Below are positions 8,038 through 17,288 of a stretch of DNA of 41,154 nucleotides, one piece after another. The DNA is from Candidatus Zixiibacteriota bacterium. GTDB lineage: Bacteria > Zixibacteria > MSB-5A5 > CAIYYT01. The notes below the pieces were generated by a model. It did not search any database, had not been told where the DNA came from, and saw only the letters and a list, made by a program, of their open reading frames with translations. Every line of letters begins with the position of its first letter. The stretch's first letter is position 1. The stretch lies in the NCBI GenBank assembly GCA_020853795.1, contig JADYYF010000101.1:1-41154 (forward strand). Direction: 5' to 3'. A program made the position numbers and the translations under genes.

Positions 8038-10860
8038 TCATGCTGTGGCGTCCGTCCCGCGCATGCAACGGAGGATCAACTTACGCAGCTCGCTGATCCA
8101 GAGCACCGATGAGGCCATCAGCGCGCAGACCAGCCACTGCCCCGCCGTCAGCGGCGCAGTGCCGAACGCCGCATTCAGAAACGGCAGGTGCACGACGGCA
8201 AGCTGCAACAGCAGACCGAGTAGCACTGCTCCCAGAAGCCAGCGATTGACGAACATTCCCTGAAAAGCGCTCAGCGTCGCCGAGCGCGCGTTGAAGACGT
8301 TGAAGAGCTGGGCTAGCACCAGCACCGTAAATCCGGCGGTCCGCGCCACCTCCAGCGGCCCGATGCCGGCGATCACTCCTCCGGGCAGATAGAGGTCAAT
8401 CGTCAATAGCGTTGCGACTGCCATGACCAGCCCCGTCGTCAGCACCTCCACCCACATCCGGCCGTCAATCACGCGTGCGTCGAGTCGGCGCGGCGGCCGC
8501 GCCATCACGTCTTCGGTCTCAGGGTCGACTCCCAGCGCCAACGCGGGCGCCGAATCGGTAATCAAGTTGATCCAGAGGATCTGCGTCGCCAGCAGCGGCA
8601 GCAAGAAGCCGCCGGACTCCGAGGCCAGCCCGATGATGCCCGAGAGCACGACGCCGAGAAATACCGTCAGGACTTCCCCCATGTTCGAACCCAGAAGATA
8701 GCGCAGGAATTTCTTGATATTGTCGAAGATGATCCGGCCTTCGCGGACGGCCGCCACAATCGTCGCGAAGTTGTCGTCCGCGAGAATCAACTTGCCCGCC
8801 TCCTTGGTCACCTCGGTGCCGGTGATCCCCATGGCAACGCCGATGTCGGCCGACTTGAGTGCAGGCGCATCATTGACGCCGTCGCCGGTCATGGCAACGA
8901 TGTTGCCGTCGGCCTGCAGCGCATCGACAATTCTCAGCTTGTGCTCCGGTGCTACGCGGGCGTACACCGAAGTCGAGCGCACGGCCGCGCGCCAGGCGCT
9001 CTCGTCCAATTCGTCCAGTTCGATGCCGGTCAGCACGCGCGCACCGGGCACGACGATGCCGAGATCACCGGCGATCCGTGCCGCTGTTACCGGATGGTCG
9101 CCGGTGATCATCAGGACGCGAATGCCGGCACGCTGCGCCTCGCGGACGGCGACGGCGGCTTCCGGACGCGGCGGATCGATGATGCCGACGACGCCCAGAT
9201 AAATCAGTTCCGTCTCCAGCGAATCCGTGAGCGGACCGGCGCCGTTGGCGACTGCCGGATCCTCGACGCGCCGGTAGGCGACACCGAGCGTCCGCAGCGC
9301 CTGGGCCGACAGCCGCTCCACTGCGGCGAGCGCCGCGGTGCGAAGCTTCTCATCGAGCGGAACGACGTCCTCACCAACTCGCACCGCCGTGCAGCGCCGC
9401 AGGAGTACGTCGGGCGCACCTTTCGAAACCAGCGAAACACGCCCGGTCTTGCCGTCGTGTTGCAGCGTGGACATCAACTTGCGTTCCGACGTAAACGGAA
9501 TTTCGCCGCGCCGTTCAAATTGCGCCGTGTGCGCGCGGGTACCCTCAAGCTTGTGCGCCGCTACCAGAAATGCCGCTTCGGTCGGGTCGCCCTGAATCTC
9601 CCAATCGCCGTCGCGCTCGCGCAGGGAGGCATTGCCCGCCAGACTCCCACCGCTCAGTACCAACCGCGCCTCCATGAGCAGCTTCGGATCGATCGCCGCA
9701 CCGCTGACTGTAACGGCTTCACCTTGGGGGTGGTAGCCGACGCCGGTCAAAGAGACTTCGCCGGAAACGGTGACGATCCGTTCAATTGTCATTTCGCTTT
9801 TGGTCAGAGTCCCGGTCTTGTCGGAGCAAATCACCGACGCCGAGCCGAGCGTCTCGACCGACGAGAGTTTTTTGACAATGGCCTTGCGCGCCGCCATCCG
9901 TTGAACGCCGAGCGCCAGCACGACCGACAGGATCGCCGGCAGCCCCTCCGGCACGGCGGCGACGGCGAGCGAGACGCCGAGCATGAGCACCCCCACCGCA
10001 GCCGCGGGCGTCTTGACGCCGAACACCAGGACAATTGTCGCGACCACAATGACGGCAATGGCGATCACCGCTATCCCCAGCCGTTTGCCGAGCCGCTCGA
10101 TTTCGCGCTGCAGCGGCGTCGGGTCTTCCCGCGTCGTCTGCAGCAGCCGGGCGATCTTGCCCATTTCCGTGTCCATGCCGGTGGCGGTGACGATCGCGCG
10201 CCCGACCCCTTGCGTGACGGCCGTGCCTTTGAAGACCATGTTGTCGCGATCCGCCAGCGCCGCGCGCTTTGCCAGCTTCGCCGTGCGCTTGGTCACCGAT
10301 TCGCTCTCGCCGGTGAGGGACGCCTCGGCGACCCGCAAATTGATTGCGCGCACCAAACGCGCGTCGGCGCCGACACTGTCGCCTTCGTTAAGAACCAGGA
10401 TGTCGCCCTTGACTAATTCGTCAGTGTGGATTCGTTCGACCTGATCCTCGCGCAGCACCGCGGAGGTGGCGGCGGTCAAATTCGCCAGGGCCGCAACGGC
10501 ATCCTCGGCGCGCGCCTCCTGCAGATAGCCCAACACGGCGTTCGCTGCAACGATAGTCAGGATGACGAGCGCATCGATCGGGACACCGTGGGCACCCTCA
10601 AGCGCCCAGGCAATCGCCGAGATCGCAATGGCGGCCAGAAGCAGATAAACCAGGGGATCGCGGAACTGGTGCAGGAACTTGCGCCACGCCGGAACCGGTG
10701 GGGAGCTGATAAGTTCATTTCGGCCGTCGCGCCGCAGGCGTTCAGCTGCCTCGGCATTAGTCAGCCCGTGCTCGGGATCGACGCCGAGCGCTGCCGCAAT
10801 CTCACCAGCCTCACGCAGTGATGAGTCGGCGAAGAGGGAAGTCTCGCTTGGGTTTGTCAC
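8038..10860 (-). CDS. Ca2+-ATPase-like P-type cation pump (type II)
   Basis: This is a P-type ATPase with the phosphorylation motif CSDKTGTLTKSEM (the Asp is near residue 347 from the chosen start), the actuator loop LTGESESVTKR, KGAPDVLLRRC in the nucleotide-binding domain and MTGDGVNDAPALKSADIG in the hinge. The M4 motif VPEGLPAILSVVLALG, and WINLITDSAPALALG in M6, are typical of SERCA/PMR1/PacL-type calcium pumps, so Ca2+ (possibly Mn2+) export is the best guess. The frame is open to an ATG at 10944, but those first 28 residues (Cys- and Arg-rich) do not look like the family. A GTG at 10860 starts directly before the usual N-terminal domain and places the catalytic Asp close to its position in SERCA. 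No clear ribosome site settles the start. It is a single-gene unit, convergent with the peptidase. Confidence 0.93.
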   Translation of the reverse strand: MTNPSETSLFADSSLREAGEIAAALGVDPEHGLTNAEAAERLRRDGRNELISSPPVPAWRKFLHQFRDPLVYLLLAAIAISAIAWALEGAHGVPIDALVILTIVAANAVLGYLQEARAEDAVAALANLTAATSAVLREDQVERIHTDELVKGDILVLNEGDSVGADARLVRAINLRVAEASLTGESESVTKRTAKLAKRAALADRDNMVFKGTAVTQGVGRAIVTATGMDTEMGKIARLLQTTREDPTPLQREIERLGKRLGIAVIAIAVIVVATIVLVFGVKTPAAAVGVLMLGVSLAVAAVPEGLPAILSVVLALGVQRMAARKAIVKKLSSVETLGSASVICSDKTGTLTKSEMTIERIVTVSGEVSLTGVGYHPQGEAVTVSGAAIDPKLLMEARLVLSGGSLAGNASLRERDGDWEIQGDPTEAAFLVAAHKLEGTRAHTAQFERRGEIPFTSERKLMSTLQHDGKTGRVSLVSKGAPDVLLRRCTAVRVGEDVVPLDEKLRTAALAAVERLSAQALRTLGVAYRRVEDPAVANGAGPLTDSLETELIYLGVVGIIDPPRPEAAVAVREAQRAGIRVLMITGDHPVTAARIAGDLGIVVPGARVLTGIELDELDESAWRAAVRSTSVYARVAPEHKLRIVDALQADGNIVAMTGDGVNDAPALKSADIGVAMGITGTEVTKEAGKLILADDNFATIVAAVREGRIIFDNIKKFLRYLLGSNMGEVLTVFLGVVLSGIIGLASESGGFLLPLLATQILWINLITDSAPALALGVDPETEDVMARPPRRLDARVIDGRMWVEVLTTGLVMAVATLLTIDLYLPGGVIAGIGPLEVARTAGFTVLVLAQLFNVFNARSATLSAFQGMFVNRWLLGAVLLGLLLQLAVVHLPFLNAAFGTAPLTAGQWLVCALMASSVLWISELRKLILRCMRGTDATA

Positions 10861-11040
10861 GGCAATCTCATATTTTCTTGTCCACCGCCTCATAGTACAA
10901 CAAGGCTGGCGTTGCATGAAACACAATTGCAGGGAAAATCGCATCGCAAGCAGTTCTCCGCGTTAATCTTAGTTAATCCAAACTCGCCTGCGTCCGTGTG
11001 GATCTCTGCAAGTTCTTCAATTCCGTCAGATGCGACTTTT

Positions 11041-11070
11041 TTGAAACAAAATCGACCTATGAGATATACA
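11041..11070 (+). promoter_or_regulatory. Possible promoter for FAD oxidase
   Basis: TTGAAA (11041-11046), an 18-base gap and TATACA (11065-11070; overlapping TACAAT at 11067-11072) lie about 125 bases before the oxidase start. The match is moderate. Confidence 0.35.
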
Positions 11071-11197
11071 ATAGCATTGCCAGCACTCACTGCCGGTGTC
11101 AACCATCTCCAGCGGTGGGAGGCCGGAGCGTTTTCGCCAAGACCAGTTGTGGCTTTTCATGTGATCAGCGGCTTCCGACAGGAAAGGAATTTGACTT

Positions 11198-12613
11198 ATG
11201 GTAGTACAGACGATGGCGAATCGCGCGATCGAACTGAAGCAGGACGCGCTCGATATGCTGAGGTCGCGCATCAAGGGGCCGATTTTCACCGCGGGAGATG
11301 CACGCTACGAAGAATCGCGCACAGTCTGGAACGGCATGATCGACAAACATCCGGCCCTGGTCGTGCGCTGTCTCGGCGTGGCCGACGTGATCGCGTGTGT
11401 CAACTTCGCGTGCGAACATGATCTGCTCCTTTGTATCAAGGGCGGCGGGCACAACATCGCCGGATTGGCCACGGCCGACGGTGCGATGATGCTTGATATG
11501 TCGCTCATGCGCGGCGTTTGGGTCGATCCCCAGCAGCGCGTGGCGCGCGCACAGGCGGGTTGCCTGCTGGGTGACGTCGACCGCGAGACGCAATTGCATG
11601 GTCTGGCGGCCGTCCTCGGTTTTGTCTCACTGACTGGCGTGACCGGATTGACCCTCGGAGGCGGCTTCGGTTATCTGACCCGCCGCTGGGGCTACACCAC
11701 GGACAATGTCCTGGCGATGGAATTGGTCACGGCGGACGGCCGACTGGTGCGCGCCAGCCGGACCGAAAACCCCGACCTCTTCTGGGGACTGTGTGGCGGC
11801 GGCGGCAACTTCGGCGTCGTCACGGGAATTGACTACAAGCTGTATCCCGTCGGTCCGGAGATTGTCGGCGGCGTAGTGGCTTGGCCGGCAGAGGATGCGC
11901 CCAAGGTGCTGGCGTTCTTCCGCGACCTTGCGGCATCCGCGCCGCGAGAGATGACCCTGGTAGCGATGATGCGTCCGGCGCCGCCGGCGCCATGGCTGCC
12001 GAAGGAGATGCACGGCAAGCCGATTGTGGCGATGATGGCCTGCCATAGCGGCAAGCTTGAGGACGCCGAAAAAGCGGTCGCACCGATCAAATCGTTCGGC
12101 AAACCGATCGGTGACATCCTCGTGCGCCGCCCATATACGCAATTGCAATCGCTGCTGGATGCCACCCAGCCGAAAGGTCGGCGCTACTACTGGAAGAGCG
12201 AGTACCTGGCCGAGATTAGACCGGAACTTACCGACAAGTTCATGGCGCATGCCGCCAAGATTGTCTCACCGCACTCGGCGGTGATCTTCTTCCAGCTCGG
12301 CGGCGCCTTGAACGAACTGCCCAACGACCACTCGGCGGTCGGCAACCGCGACGCGCGTTTCGTGCTGAACATCGCCGGGTCGTGGGAACATCCGGAGGCA
12401 GATCAGGCTAATGTCGCATGGGCGCGCGCGGCCTGGAACGACATGAAATCGTTTTCTACCGGCGGCACGTATCTGAACTTCCTCACCGCTGACGACGGCC
12501 CCGAGCGCACGAAGGATGCGCTGCGTCAGGGACTGCAACGCCTGGGTGCGATCAAGAAGACCTGGGATCCGCACAACCTCTTCCGCACCAATCGCAACAT
12601 CCATCCGGCATAA
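11198..12613 (+). CDS. FAD-binding oxidase, berberine-bridge-enzyme-like
   Basis: This 471-residue flavoprotein has the PCMH/FAD_binding_4 fold of the 6-hydroxynicotine oxidase and berberine-bridge group. The GGGHN motif places His85 where the family binds FAD covalently. TGVTGLTLGGGFGYLTRRWG is the second FAD-binding stretch. The C-terminus (NLFRTNRNIHP) matches the BBE domain. The Cys that makes a second flavin bond in bicovalent members is absent from the SLTGVTG stretch, so I infer a single covalent link. Substrates in this family are varied (alcohols, sugars, amines) and cannot be predicted. There is no signal peptide, so it is cytoplasmic. An AGGAAAGGA site precedes the ATG; a second in-frame Met is at residue 6. 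Confidence 0.92.
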   Translation: MVVQTMANRAIELKQDALDMLRSRIKGPIFTAGDARYEESRTVWNGMIDKHPALVVRCLGVADVIACVNFACEHDLLLCIKGGGHNIAGLATADGAMMLDMSLMRGVWVDPQQRVARAQAGCLLGDVDRETQLHGLAAVLGFVSLTGVTGLTLGGGFGYLTRRWGYTTDNVLAMELVTADGRLVRASRTENPDLFWGLCGGGGNFGVVTGIDYKLYPVGPEIVGGVVAWPAEDAPKVLAFFRDLAASAPREMTLVAMMRPAPPAPWLPKEMHGKPIVAMMACHSGKLEDAEKAVAPIKSFGKPIGDILVRRPYTQLQSLLDATQPKGRRYYWKSEYLAEIRPELTDKFMAHAAKIVSPHSAVIFFQLGGALNELPNDHSAVGNRDARFVLNIAGSWEHPEADQANVAWARAAWNDMKSFSTGGTYLNFLTADDGPERTKDALRQGLQRLGAIKKTWDPHNLFRTNRNIHPA

Positions 12614-12623
12614 AGACCGTTCA

Positions 12624-12652
12624 CGCGACCGGGGTCAACTGCCCCGGTCGCG
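12624..12652 (+). terminator. Stem-loop after FAD oxidase
   Basis: A perfect 11-bp stem (CGCGACCGGGG / CCCCGGTCGCG) with a 7-base loop follows the oxidase stop by about 10 bases. There is no strong U-run after it, so termination is likely but not certain. Confidence 0.55.
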
Positions 12653-12703
12653 ACACAATTTCGACTGAGCCGCCGCGATGCGCTTCGTACAATATTTGTG
12701 CGT

Positions 12704-13060
12704 ATGTCAATTAGACTGAAACGAGTCTACGATGCTCCAGATCCTCGCGACGGCTACCGGGTGCTGGTTGACCGACTCTGGCCGCGCGGTATCAGCAAGG
12801 ATCGCGCCGGGCTCGACGAATGGGCCAAGGATTTGGCGCCCTCCAACGAACTGCGGCAGTGGTATCATGCCGATCGCAGTCACTGGGCGGAATTTCGCCA
12901 GCGCTATCTGGCTGAACTGAAAGCGCAGTCGGACCACTTGCGTGAGCTTGCTGCCCGGGCGCGCACTGGGGAAGTCACGCTCTTGTACGCCGCGGCCGAC
13001 CCCGACCAGAATCACGCGATCGTCCTGATGGAAGCGATCAAGAAATACGCGGCATCCTGA
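12704..13060 (+). CDS. DUF488 / YeaO-like protein
   Basis: This small cytoplasmic protein of about 118 residues matches the DUF488 (YeaO-like) family: LKRVYDAPDPRDGYRVLVD, the RLWPRGISK motif, and the ending VTLLYAAADPDQNHAIVL. The function of the family is not established. I place the start at ATG 12704 (MSIRLKRVY); a GTG at 12698 would add two residues. No ribosome site precedes either. A TACAAT -10-like element (12688-12693) lies about 10 bases upstream, so the mRNA may be leaderless, although no -35 is clear. The gene follows the oxidase after a hairpin and is probably separate from it. Confidence 0.88.
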   Translation: MSIRLKRVYDAPDPRDGYRVLVDRLWPRGISKDRAGLDEWAKDLAPSNELRQWYHADRSHWAEFRQRYLAELKAQSDHLRELAARARTGEVTLLYAAADPDQNHAIVLMEAIKKYAAS

Positions 13061-13174
13061 ACTGCCCCGTCGTCCGCGGCCCCCAAGATCGAGAACAGCG
13101 CCGGCCGCACTCGCTGGAGCCTTGCCATCGTCTGCCGGCAACGGTTTATAGCGTTTGTACTCCACGATTTATTC

Positions 13175-13203
13175 TTGACAATCCGCCCCGGCGGTGCTAT
13201 ACC
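13175..13203 (+). promoter_or_regulatory. Strong sigma70-like promoter for surface-protein operon
   Basis: A consensus TTGACA (13175-13180), a 17-base spacer and TATACC (13198-13203) lie about 100 bases before the start of the ISYQGRL protein at 13305. This is the best-spaced promoter in the window. Confidence 0.65.
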
Positions 13204-13304
13204 GCTCATAGAACCCAATTAATCCGCTTGGCCAATCACAACCGCGATTCCGCTTCCCGCATTGGCGCGCAAAGTCATCATTAGCACTCAGGGAGGTTTT
13301 TCTC

Positions 13305-15098
13305 ATGAAAGCACGTGTGCTCGCGATCGCGGCGATAGCGATCGTGCTGGCCGCGGCGAGCGCTGCGGTTTATGCCGACGTTCCGTCGCGCATCAGTTAT
13401 CAGGGGCGGCTCACCAACGATCTCGGACAACCGGTCGATTCGGTCACCAACATCACCTTCGTCCTTTACGAGGATTCGCTCGGAACCGCTCAGCTCTGGG
13501 AGGAGACCCACCCCGCGGTCAAGATCACCAACGGTCTCTTCACCGTCTTGCTCGGCTCGATCAACCCGAATCTCATGGCGCAGTTTGAAGGCAAGGAACG
13601 CTGGTTGGGGATCAAGATCGGCGACGGCGCCGTGATGATGCAGGCGTTGCCGATCGTGTCGTCGACCTATGCTTTCAAGTCGCAGCGCACCGACTCGGCG
13701 GCGGTCGCCAAAGCCGTCGTCGATAATGCCATCACCAGCGCCAAGATTCTCAACGGCACAATTCAATTCGTCGACCTTAGTCAGAACGGCGCCGCTGCGG
13801 GCGAGGTCATTAAGTGGACCGGTTCGGCCTGGGACGCCGGCGCCGACGAGGTCGGCAGCAACCTCAGCGGCTGGACCGACGGCGGCAACGTGGTTGGTCT
13901 CACTTCAGCGGCCGATACGATAGCCATCAATACCGCCTCGCGCTTGGGCAAGCTGAATGTCGGCGGCGATATCGGCATCTATCCATCGGGGTATATCTAC
14001 TTCGGCAACGATACGACCTACGTCCGCGGGCTTAGCGGCAATCTGCATCTTGAATGCAATGGCGTTTACTTCAACACGCGCGGGAACGTATTCATCGGTC
14101 ATCCGGTCGACGGCAACTGGGTGAAATTCGACAATACCAACAAGCGCGTCGGGATCGGCACGATGTCGGTCGATGACAAACTGCACATAGAGAATACCAC
14201 CGCCGGCGGCGCGTGCTGGTTCAAGATTCAAAACTCCGACGCCACCACCTGGGGCCAAACCGGCTTGCGAATTCAGACGCCGGCCAACACCTGGCACCTG
14301 CGGCAGGACCTCTATTCCGCCGCGAATTTCGCCGAAGGCGCCTTGTCGCTCTACAGTACCGGCGGCTCGGTTGAAGCGATGACCTGGCTGGAAAACGGCA
14401 ATGTCGGCATCGGCATGACAACGCCCGGCAGTCACCGGTTGTACGTCAAAGGCGCCAGCAGCACCTATAGCGGTTCTACGATCTACGCCGAAAATACCAG
14501 CACTAACGGGACCGCTGCGTACTGCTACGTCAATTCGAGCTATCCCGCTTTGGTTGCCGCCCAGAAAGGCACCGGCGATATCTTCCGCTGCGTCTGGATC
14601 GATGCCGGCGATGTCTCGACCGCGGTTTTCCGTGTAACTGACGACGGGCGCGCCATATGTCCGGAGCTGGAACTCACCGGCGGCAGCGATGTCGCCGAGC
14701 CGTTCGAAATCTCCGGGGCAGACGCAATTTCGCCCGGAGCGTTGGTCGTCATCGATGAAGACAATCCCGGCCGACTGAAATTGGCCTCCTCGCCCTACGA
14801 CGCGCGCGTCGCCGGTGTGGTGAGCGGCGCAGGCGGCATTAACCCCGGCATCACGCTGTCGCAGAAAGGCGTCAACGCGGGTGGCCAGAAGGTCGCCATC
14901 AGCGGCCGCGTCTACTGTCTGGCGGATGCCGGCTTCGGCGCCATCAAACCCGGCGATTTGCTGACAACGTCACCCACAGCCGGGCATGCCATGGTCGCCT
15001 CCGATCGATCTCGCGCTTACGGCGCCGTGATCGGCAAGGCGATGTCGGCGCTGGATTCCGGCACCGGACTGGTCCTCATCCTGGTCTCGCTCCAGTGA
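13305..15098 (+). CDS. Secreted ISYQGRL-type surface protein
   Basis: The ATG follows a GGGAGG site. Residues 1-24 are a signal peptide (MKARVLAIAAIAIVLAAASA, then AVYA). Next comes a beta-rich domain starting DVPSRISYQGRL, shared with the protein at 34105-35652. The middle (about residues 170-440) is rich in Gly, Asn, Thr and Trp and reads like the repetitive beta-structure of tail-fibre or surface proteins (GNVGIGMTTPGSHRLYVKG). The last 130 residues, from SGGSDVAEPFEIS-like sequence to GDLLTTSPTAGHAM and DSGTGLVLILVSLQ, resemble a C-terminal module I recall from many uncharacterised secreted proteins. No enzyme motif is visible. It probably sits at the cell surface. It is followed after 26 bases by a metalloprotease gene, so the two are likely co-transcribed. 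Function unknown. Confidence 0.85.
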   Translation: MKARVLAIAAIAIVLAAASAAVYADVPSRISYQGRLTNDLGQPVDSVTNITFVLYEDSLGTAQLWEETHPAVKITNGLFTVLLGSINPNLMAQFEGKERWLGIKIGDGAVMMQALPIVSSTYAFKSQRTDSAAVAKAVVDNAITSAKILNGTIQFVDLSQNGAAAGEVIKWTGSAWDAGADEVGSNLSGWTDGGNVVGLTSAADTIAINTASRLGKLNVGGDIGIYPSGYIYFGNDTTYVRGLSGNLHLECNGVYFNTRGNVFIGHPVDGNWVKFDNTNKRVGIGTMSVDDKLHIENTTAGGACWFKIQNSDATTWGQTGLRIQTPANTWHLRQDLYSAANFAEGALSLYSTGGSVEAMTWLENGNVGIGMTTPGSHRLYVKGASSTYSGSTIYAENTSTNGTAAYCYVNSSYPALVAAQKGTGDIFRCVWIDAGDVSTAVFRVTDDGRAICPELELTGGSDVAEPFEISGADAISPGALVVIDEDNPGRLKLASSPYDARVAGVVSGAGGINPGITLSQKGVNAGGQKVAISGRVYCLADAGFGAIKPGDLLTTSPTAGHAMVASDRSRAYGAVIGKAMSALDSGTGLVLILVSLQ

Positions 15099-15124
15099 CG
15101 GCGATGCGGGAAGAAAGTTGAAGA

Positions 15125-16525
15125 ATGATTATGAAACTCTCTCACCTGAATCGTAACCGGCGCTGGACTGTGCTCGCAGCCGCGCTGGCGCTGATGCTGG
15201 CCGCGGTGTCGCTGGCTCAATCAAGCGACAAGCGGCTATTCACGGCGCAGCTCTGGAACCTGGATCATCCGGTGGACATCTACGTGTACAATCCGAATCG
15301 CGAGCCGCTGGAATTGCCGCCGCCGATGACGCTCCCCACCTATTCGGAATTCCACGGCAAGGGCATCAATGAGAACAACCTACCCGATGCCGTCAAAGTC
15401 GGCGGAAATATCACCATCTCCATTGACTATCAGGATAGCACCGGCGAAGGCTTCTATGATGCCACGCTCGGTTCGGCGCGACGCAGTGCTTTCTCGCAGG
15501 CATTGGCAATCTGGGCATCGTATTTGCAGGGCCCGGCAACAATCACCATCGCCGCCAGCATGACGCCGCGTGGCGGCGGTCCGGGCAGCGCCACGCTCGC
15601 ATCCAGCGGTCCAGAACAGTGGCGCTACGAACCAGTCAATGCCCCGGTCGCGCAAACCTGGTACCCATCGGCGCTTGCGGAAATCGTCGGCGGTGTCGAT
15701 ATCGACCCCGATCGCGCGGAGATCGCCGTCGATTACAACAGCGATGTCGACAACTCCTATGTGCTCGGGAGCATCGACTGGTATTACGGCAATGATGCCA
15801 ACCCCGGGAATGATGTTGATTTCATGATGGTGACGCTGCACGAGATGTGCCACGGCTTCGGCATGGTCGCCTCCTTCAAGAGCACCGGCACCTGGGGCCT
15901 CGACTATGACGGTACGCTCTACCCCGTCATTTATGATCGCTACCTGGTCGACAGCTCCGGCACGTTGCTGATCAACAAGCCGGTTTCACCATCAGTAGTG
16001 ACGGGACATAACGTTTTCTGGAACGGCGCGATCGCCAAGTATGCGTACACGCACGACTTCGGCGGCACCTTCCGCCTGCCGATCTACGCGCCGACGCCCT
16101 GGGACGGCGGCTCGAGCATCAGCCATATCGATGAGGCCACCTTCAGCGAGTCGGTCTGGGAGCTGATTACGCCGGAGTACGATGAACCGATTATTCACAC
16201 GCCCGACTTGATCTGTCTCGGGATTTTCCAGGATATGGGCCACAGCCTGTCGCAGTCGCGTTACGTCAAGTTGACGGCGTCCGGTTTCGAGGACGGCAGC
16301 AGCGGGAATCCGTTCAACACGATCACGGAAGGCACGACCAATGTCCCGACCGGCGGGCATCTGCGCATCTACTCCGGCTCCTACGCCGGCGCCCGCACGA
16401 TCACCAAGGCGATGACCTTGCACAGTTGCGGCGGCACGACGGTACTGGGGACGGCGAAAAGCGCAACCGCGCGGGCCGATACGCTGCAGGGGGCGGACCG
16501 CGGCCCGGTGATCGAAGACCAGTAG
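15125..16525 (+). CDS. Secreted HExxH zinc metalloprotease
   Basis: A signal peptide (RRWTVLAAALALMLAAVSLA) is followed by a protease domain with the zinc motif HEMCHGFGM at residues 239-247 and a conserved-looking YPVIYDRYLVD stretch about 20 residues later. The HExxHGxG pattern recalls zincin families in which the third ligand lies further on. I cannot identify that ligand with certainty. After about residue 375 the sequence turns into what looks like the start of a right-handed beta-helix (YVKLTASGFEDGSSGNPF, then TITEG and GGHLRIYSGSY), but only about one or two coils are present before the stop, so the module is either very short or truncated. The start could be ATG 15125 or ATG 15131; neither has a strong ribosome site, which fits translational coupling to the gene upstream. 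Confidence 0.82.
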   Translation: MIMKLSHLNRNRRWTVLAAALALMLAAVSLAQSSDKRLFTAQLWNLDHPVDIYVYNPNREPLELPPPMTLPTYSEFHGKGINENNLPDAVKVGGNITISIDYQDSTGEGFYDATLGSARRSAFSQALAIWASYLQGPATITIAASMTPRGGGPGSATLASSGPEQWRYEPVNAPVAQTWYPSALAEIVGGVDIDPDRAEIAVDYNSDVDNSYVLGSIDWYYGNDANPGNDVDFMMVTLHEMCHGFGMVASFKSTGTWGLDYDGTLYPVIYDRYLVDSSGTLLINKPVSPSVVTGHNVFWNGAIAKYAYTHDFGGTFRLPIYAPTPWDGGSSISHIDEATFSESVWELITPEYDEPIIHTPDLICLGIFQDMGHSLSQSRYVKLTASGFEDGSSGNPFNTITEGTTNVPTGGHLRIYSGSYAGARTITKAMTLHSCGGTTVLGTAKSATARADTLQGADRGPVIEDQ

Positions 16526-16685
16526 CGCGGTTCCGGCGCACTTGCCGGGCGGCCTCGCCACCCCCGGCCACCCGGGAAATTTTCGGCATTGTGCCGAGAG
16601 CGGCCTGGTCGTATCTTGCTTTAGCTATGGATCAAGGATATCCACTTTGCTTCCCCGTCAACTGATCAACCGGGAACAGGAACGT

Positions 16686-17240
16686 ATGAACTCCAAACTT
16701 GCTTTGCTACTTTGGAACCAGCTCGGCGCAGCAATCGACATGCTGGCCAACGCCATGGAAATGTGCCCCGACCAGTTGTGGTCGCATCCGGAAAATTGGA
16801 ACGCCGGCGCGACCGAGCTGAAAACCCTTGATACCTACAAACCGGAGTTCTGGTACAACGCTTACCACGTACTCTTCTGGACCGATTACTTCCTGTCCAA
16901 CACGGCGGAAGAGGACTTCCAGCCGCCGGCGCCATTTGGGAAGGAAGAGTTCGACGACCGCGGCTTGATCCCCCCGCGCGTCTACACCAAGACGGAGTTG
17001 CTTGACTATCTCAATCACTGCCGCAACCGGTGCCGCGCTTTCATCAATTCACTGAGCGACCAGAGCCTGTTTGAAAATTCTCAGACGACTTTTCGACAGG
17101 ACTATCCCGTCTTGGAAGTGCTTCTCTACAATCTCCGTCACGTGCAGCATCATACAGCGCAATTGAATCTTCTGCTCCGGCAGGAAATTGATTCGGCGCC
17201 CCGCTGGGTCGGGCGCACGAAACTGCCCCTGGTCGAGTAG
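16686..17240 (+). CDS. DinB-like putative metalloenzyme (paralogue 2)
   Basis: This 184-residue protein is a DinB/YfiT-type four-helix protein with a helix-2 His (NAYHVLFWTDYFL) and the paired-His helix RHVQHHTAQLNLLLRQ. It is the paralogue of the gene at 4858-5364. Compared with that copy it has an insertion of about 15 residues between helices 1 and 2 (around ATELKTLDTY). An open frame extends upstream to 16542, but ATG 16686 is preceded by AGGAA and begins at the same point as the other copy, so I choose it. Activity unknown; likely metal-dependent by family. Confidence 0.87.
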   Translation: MNSKLALLLWNQLGAAIDMLANAMEMCPDQLWSHPENWNAGATELKTLDTYKPEFWYNAYHVLFWTDYFLSNTAEEDFQPPAPFGKEEFDDRGLIPPRVYTKTELLDYLNHCRNRCRAFINSLSDQSLFENSQTTFRQDYPVLEVLLYNLRHVQHHTAQLNLLLRQEIDSAPRWVGRTKLPLVE

Positions 17241-17288
17241 TGCTGCGAGCGAACTGATTTGCTCGGTGGTCAGCTCTTGGCGGCGAGG

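Noticed and set aside
8941-10416. 491-codon open frame on the plus strand
   Set aside because: It lies wholly opposite the P-type ATPase, which has all family motifs. The frame is rich in Arg, His, Asp and Gln with no recognisable domain, as expected of an antisense shadow in GC-rich DNA.
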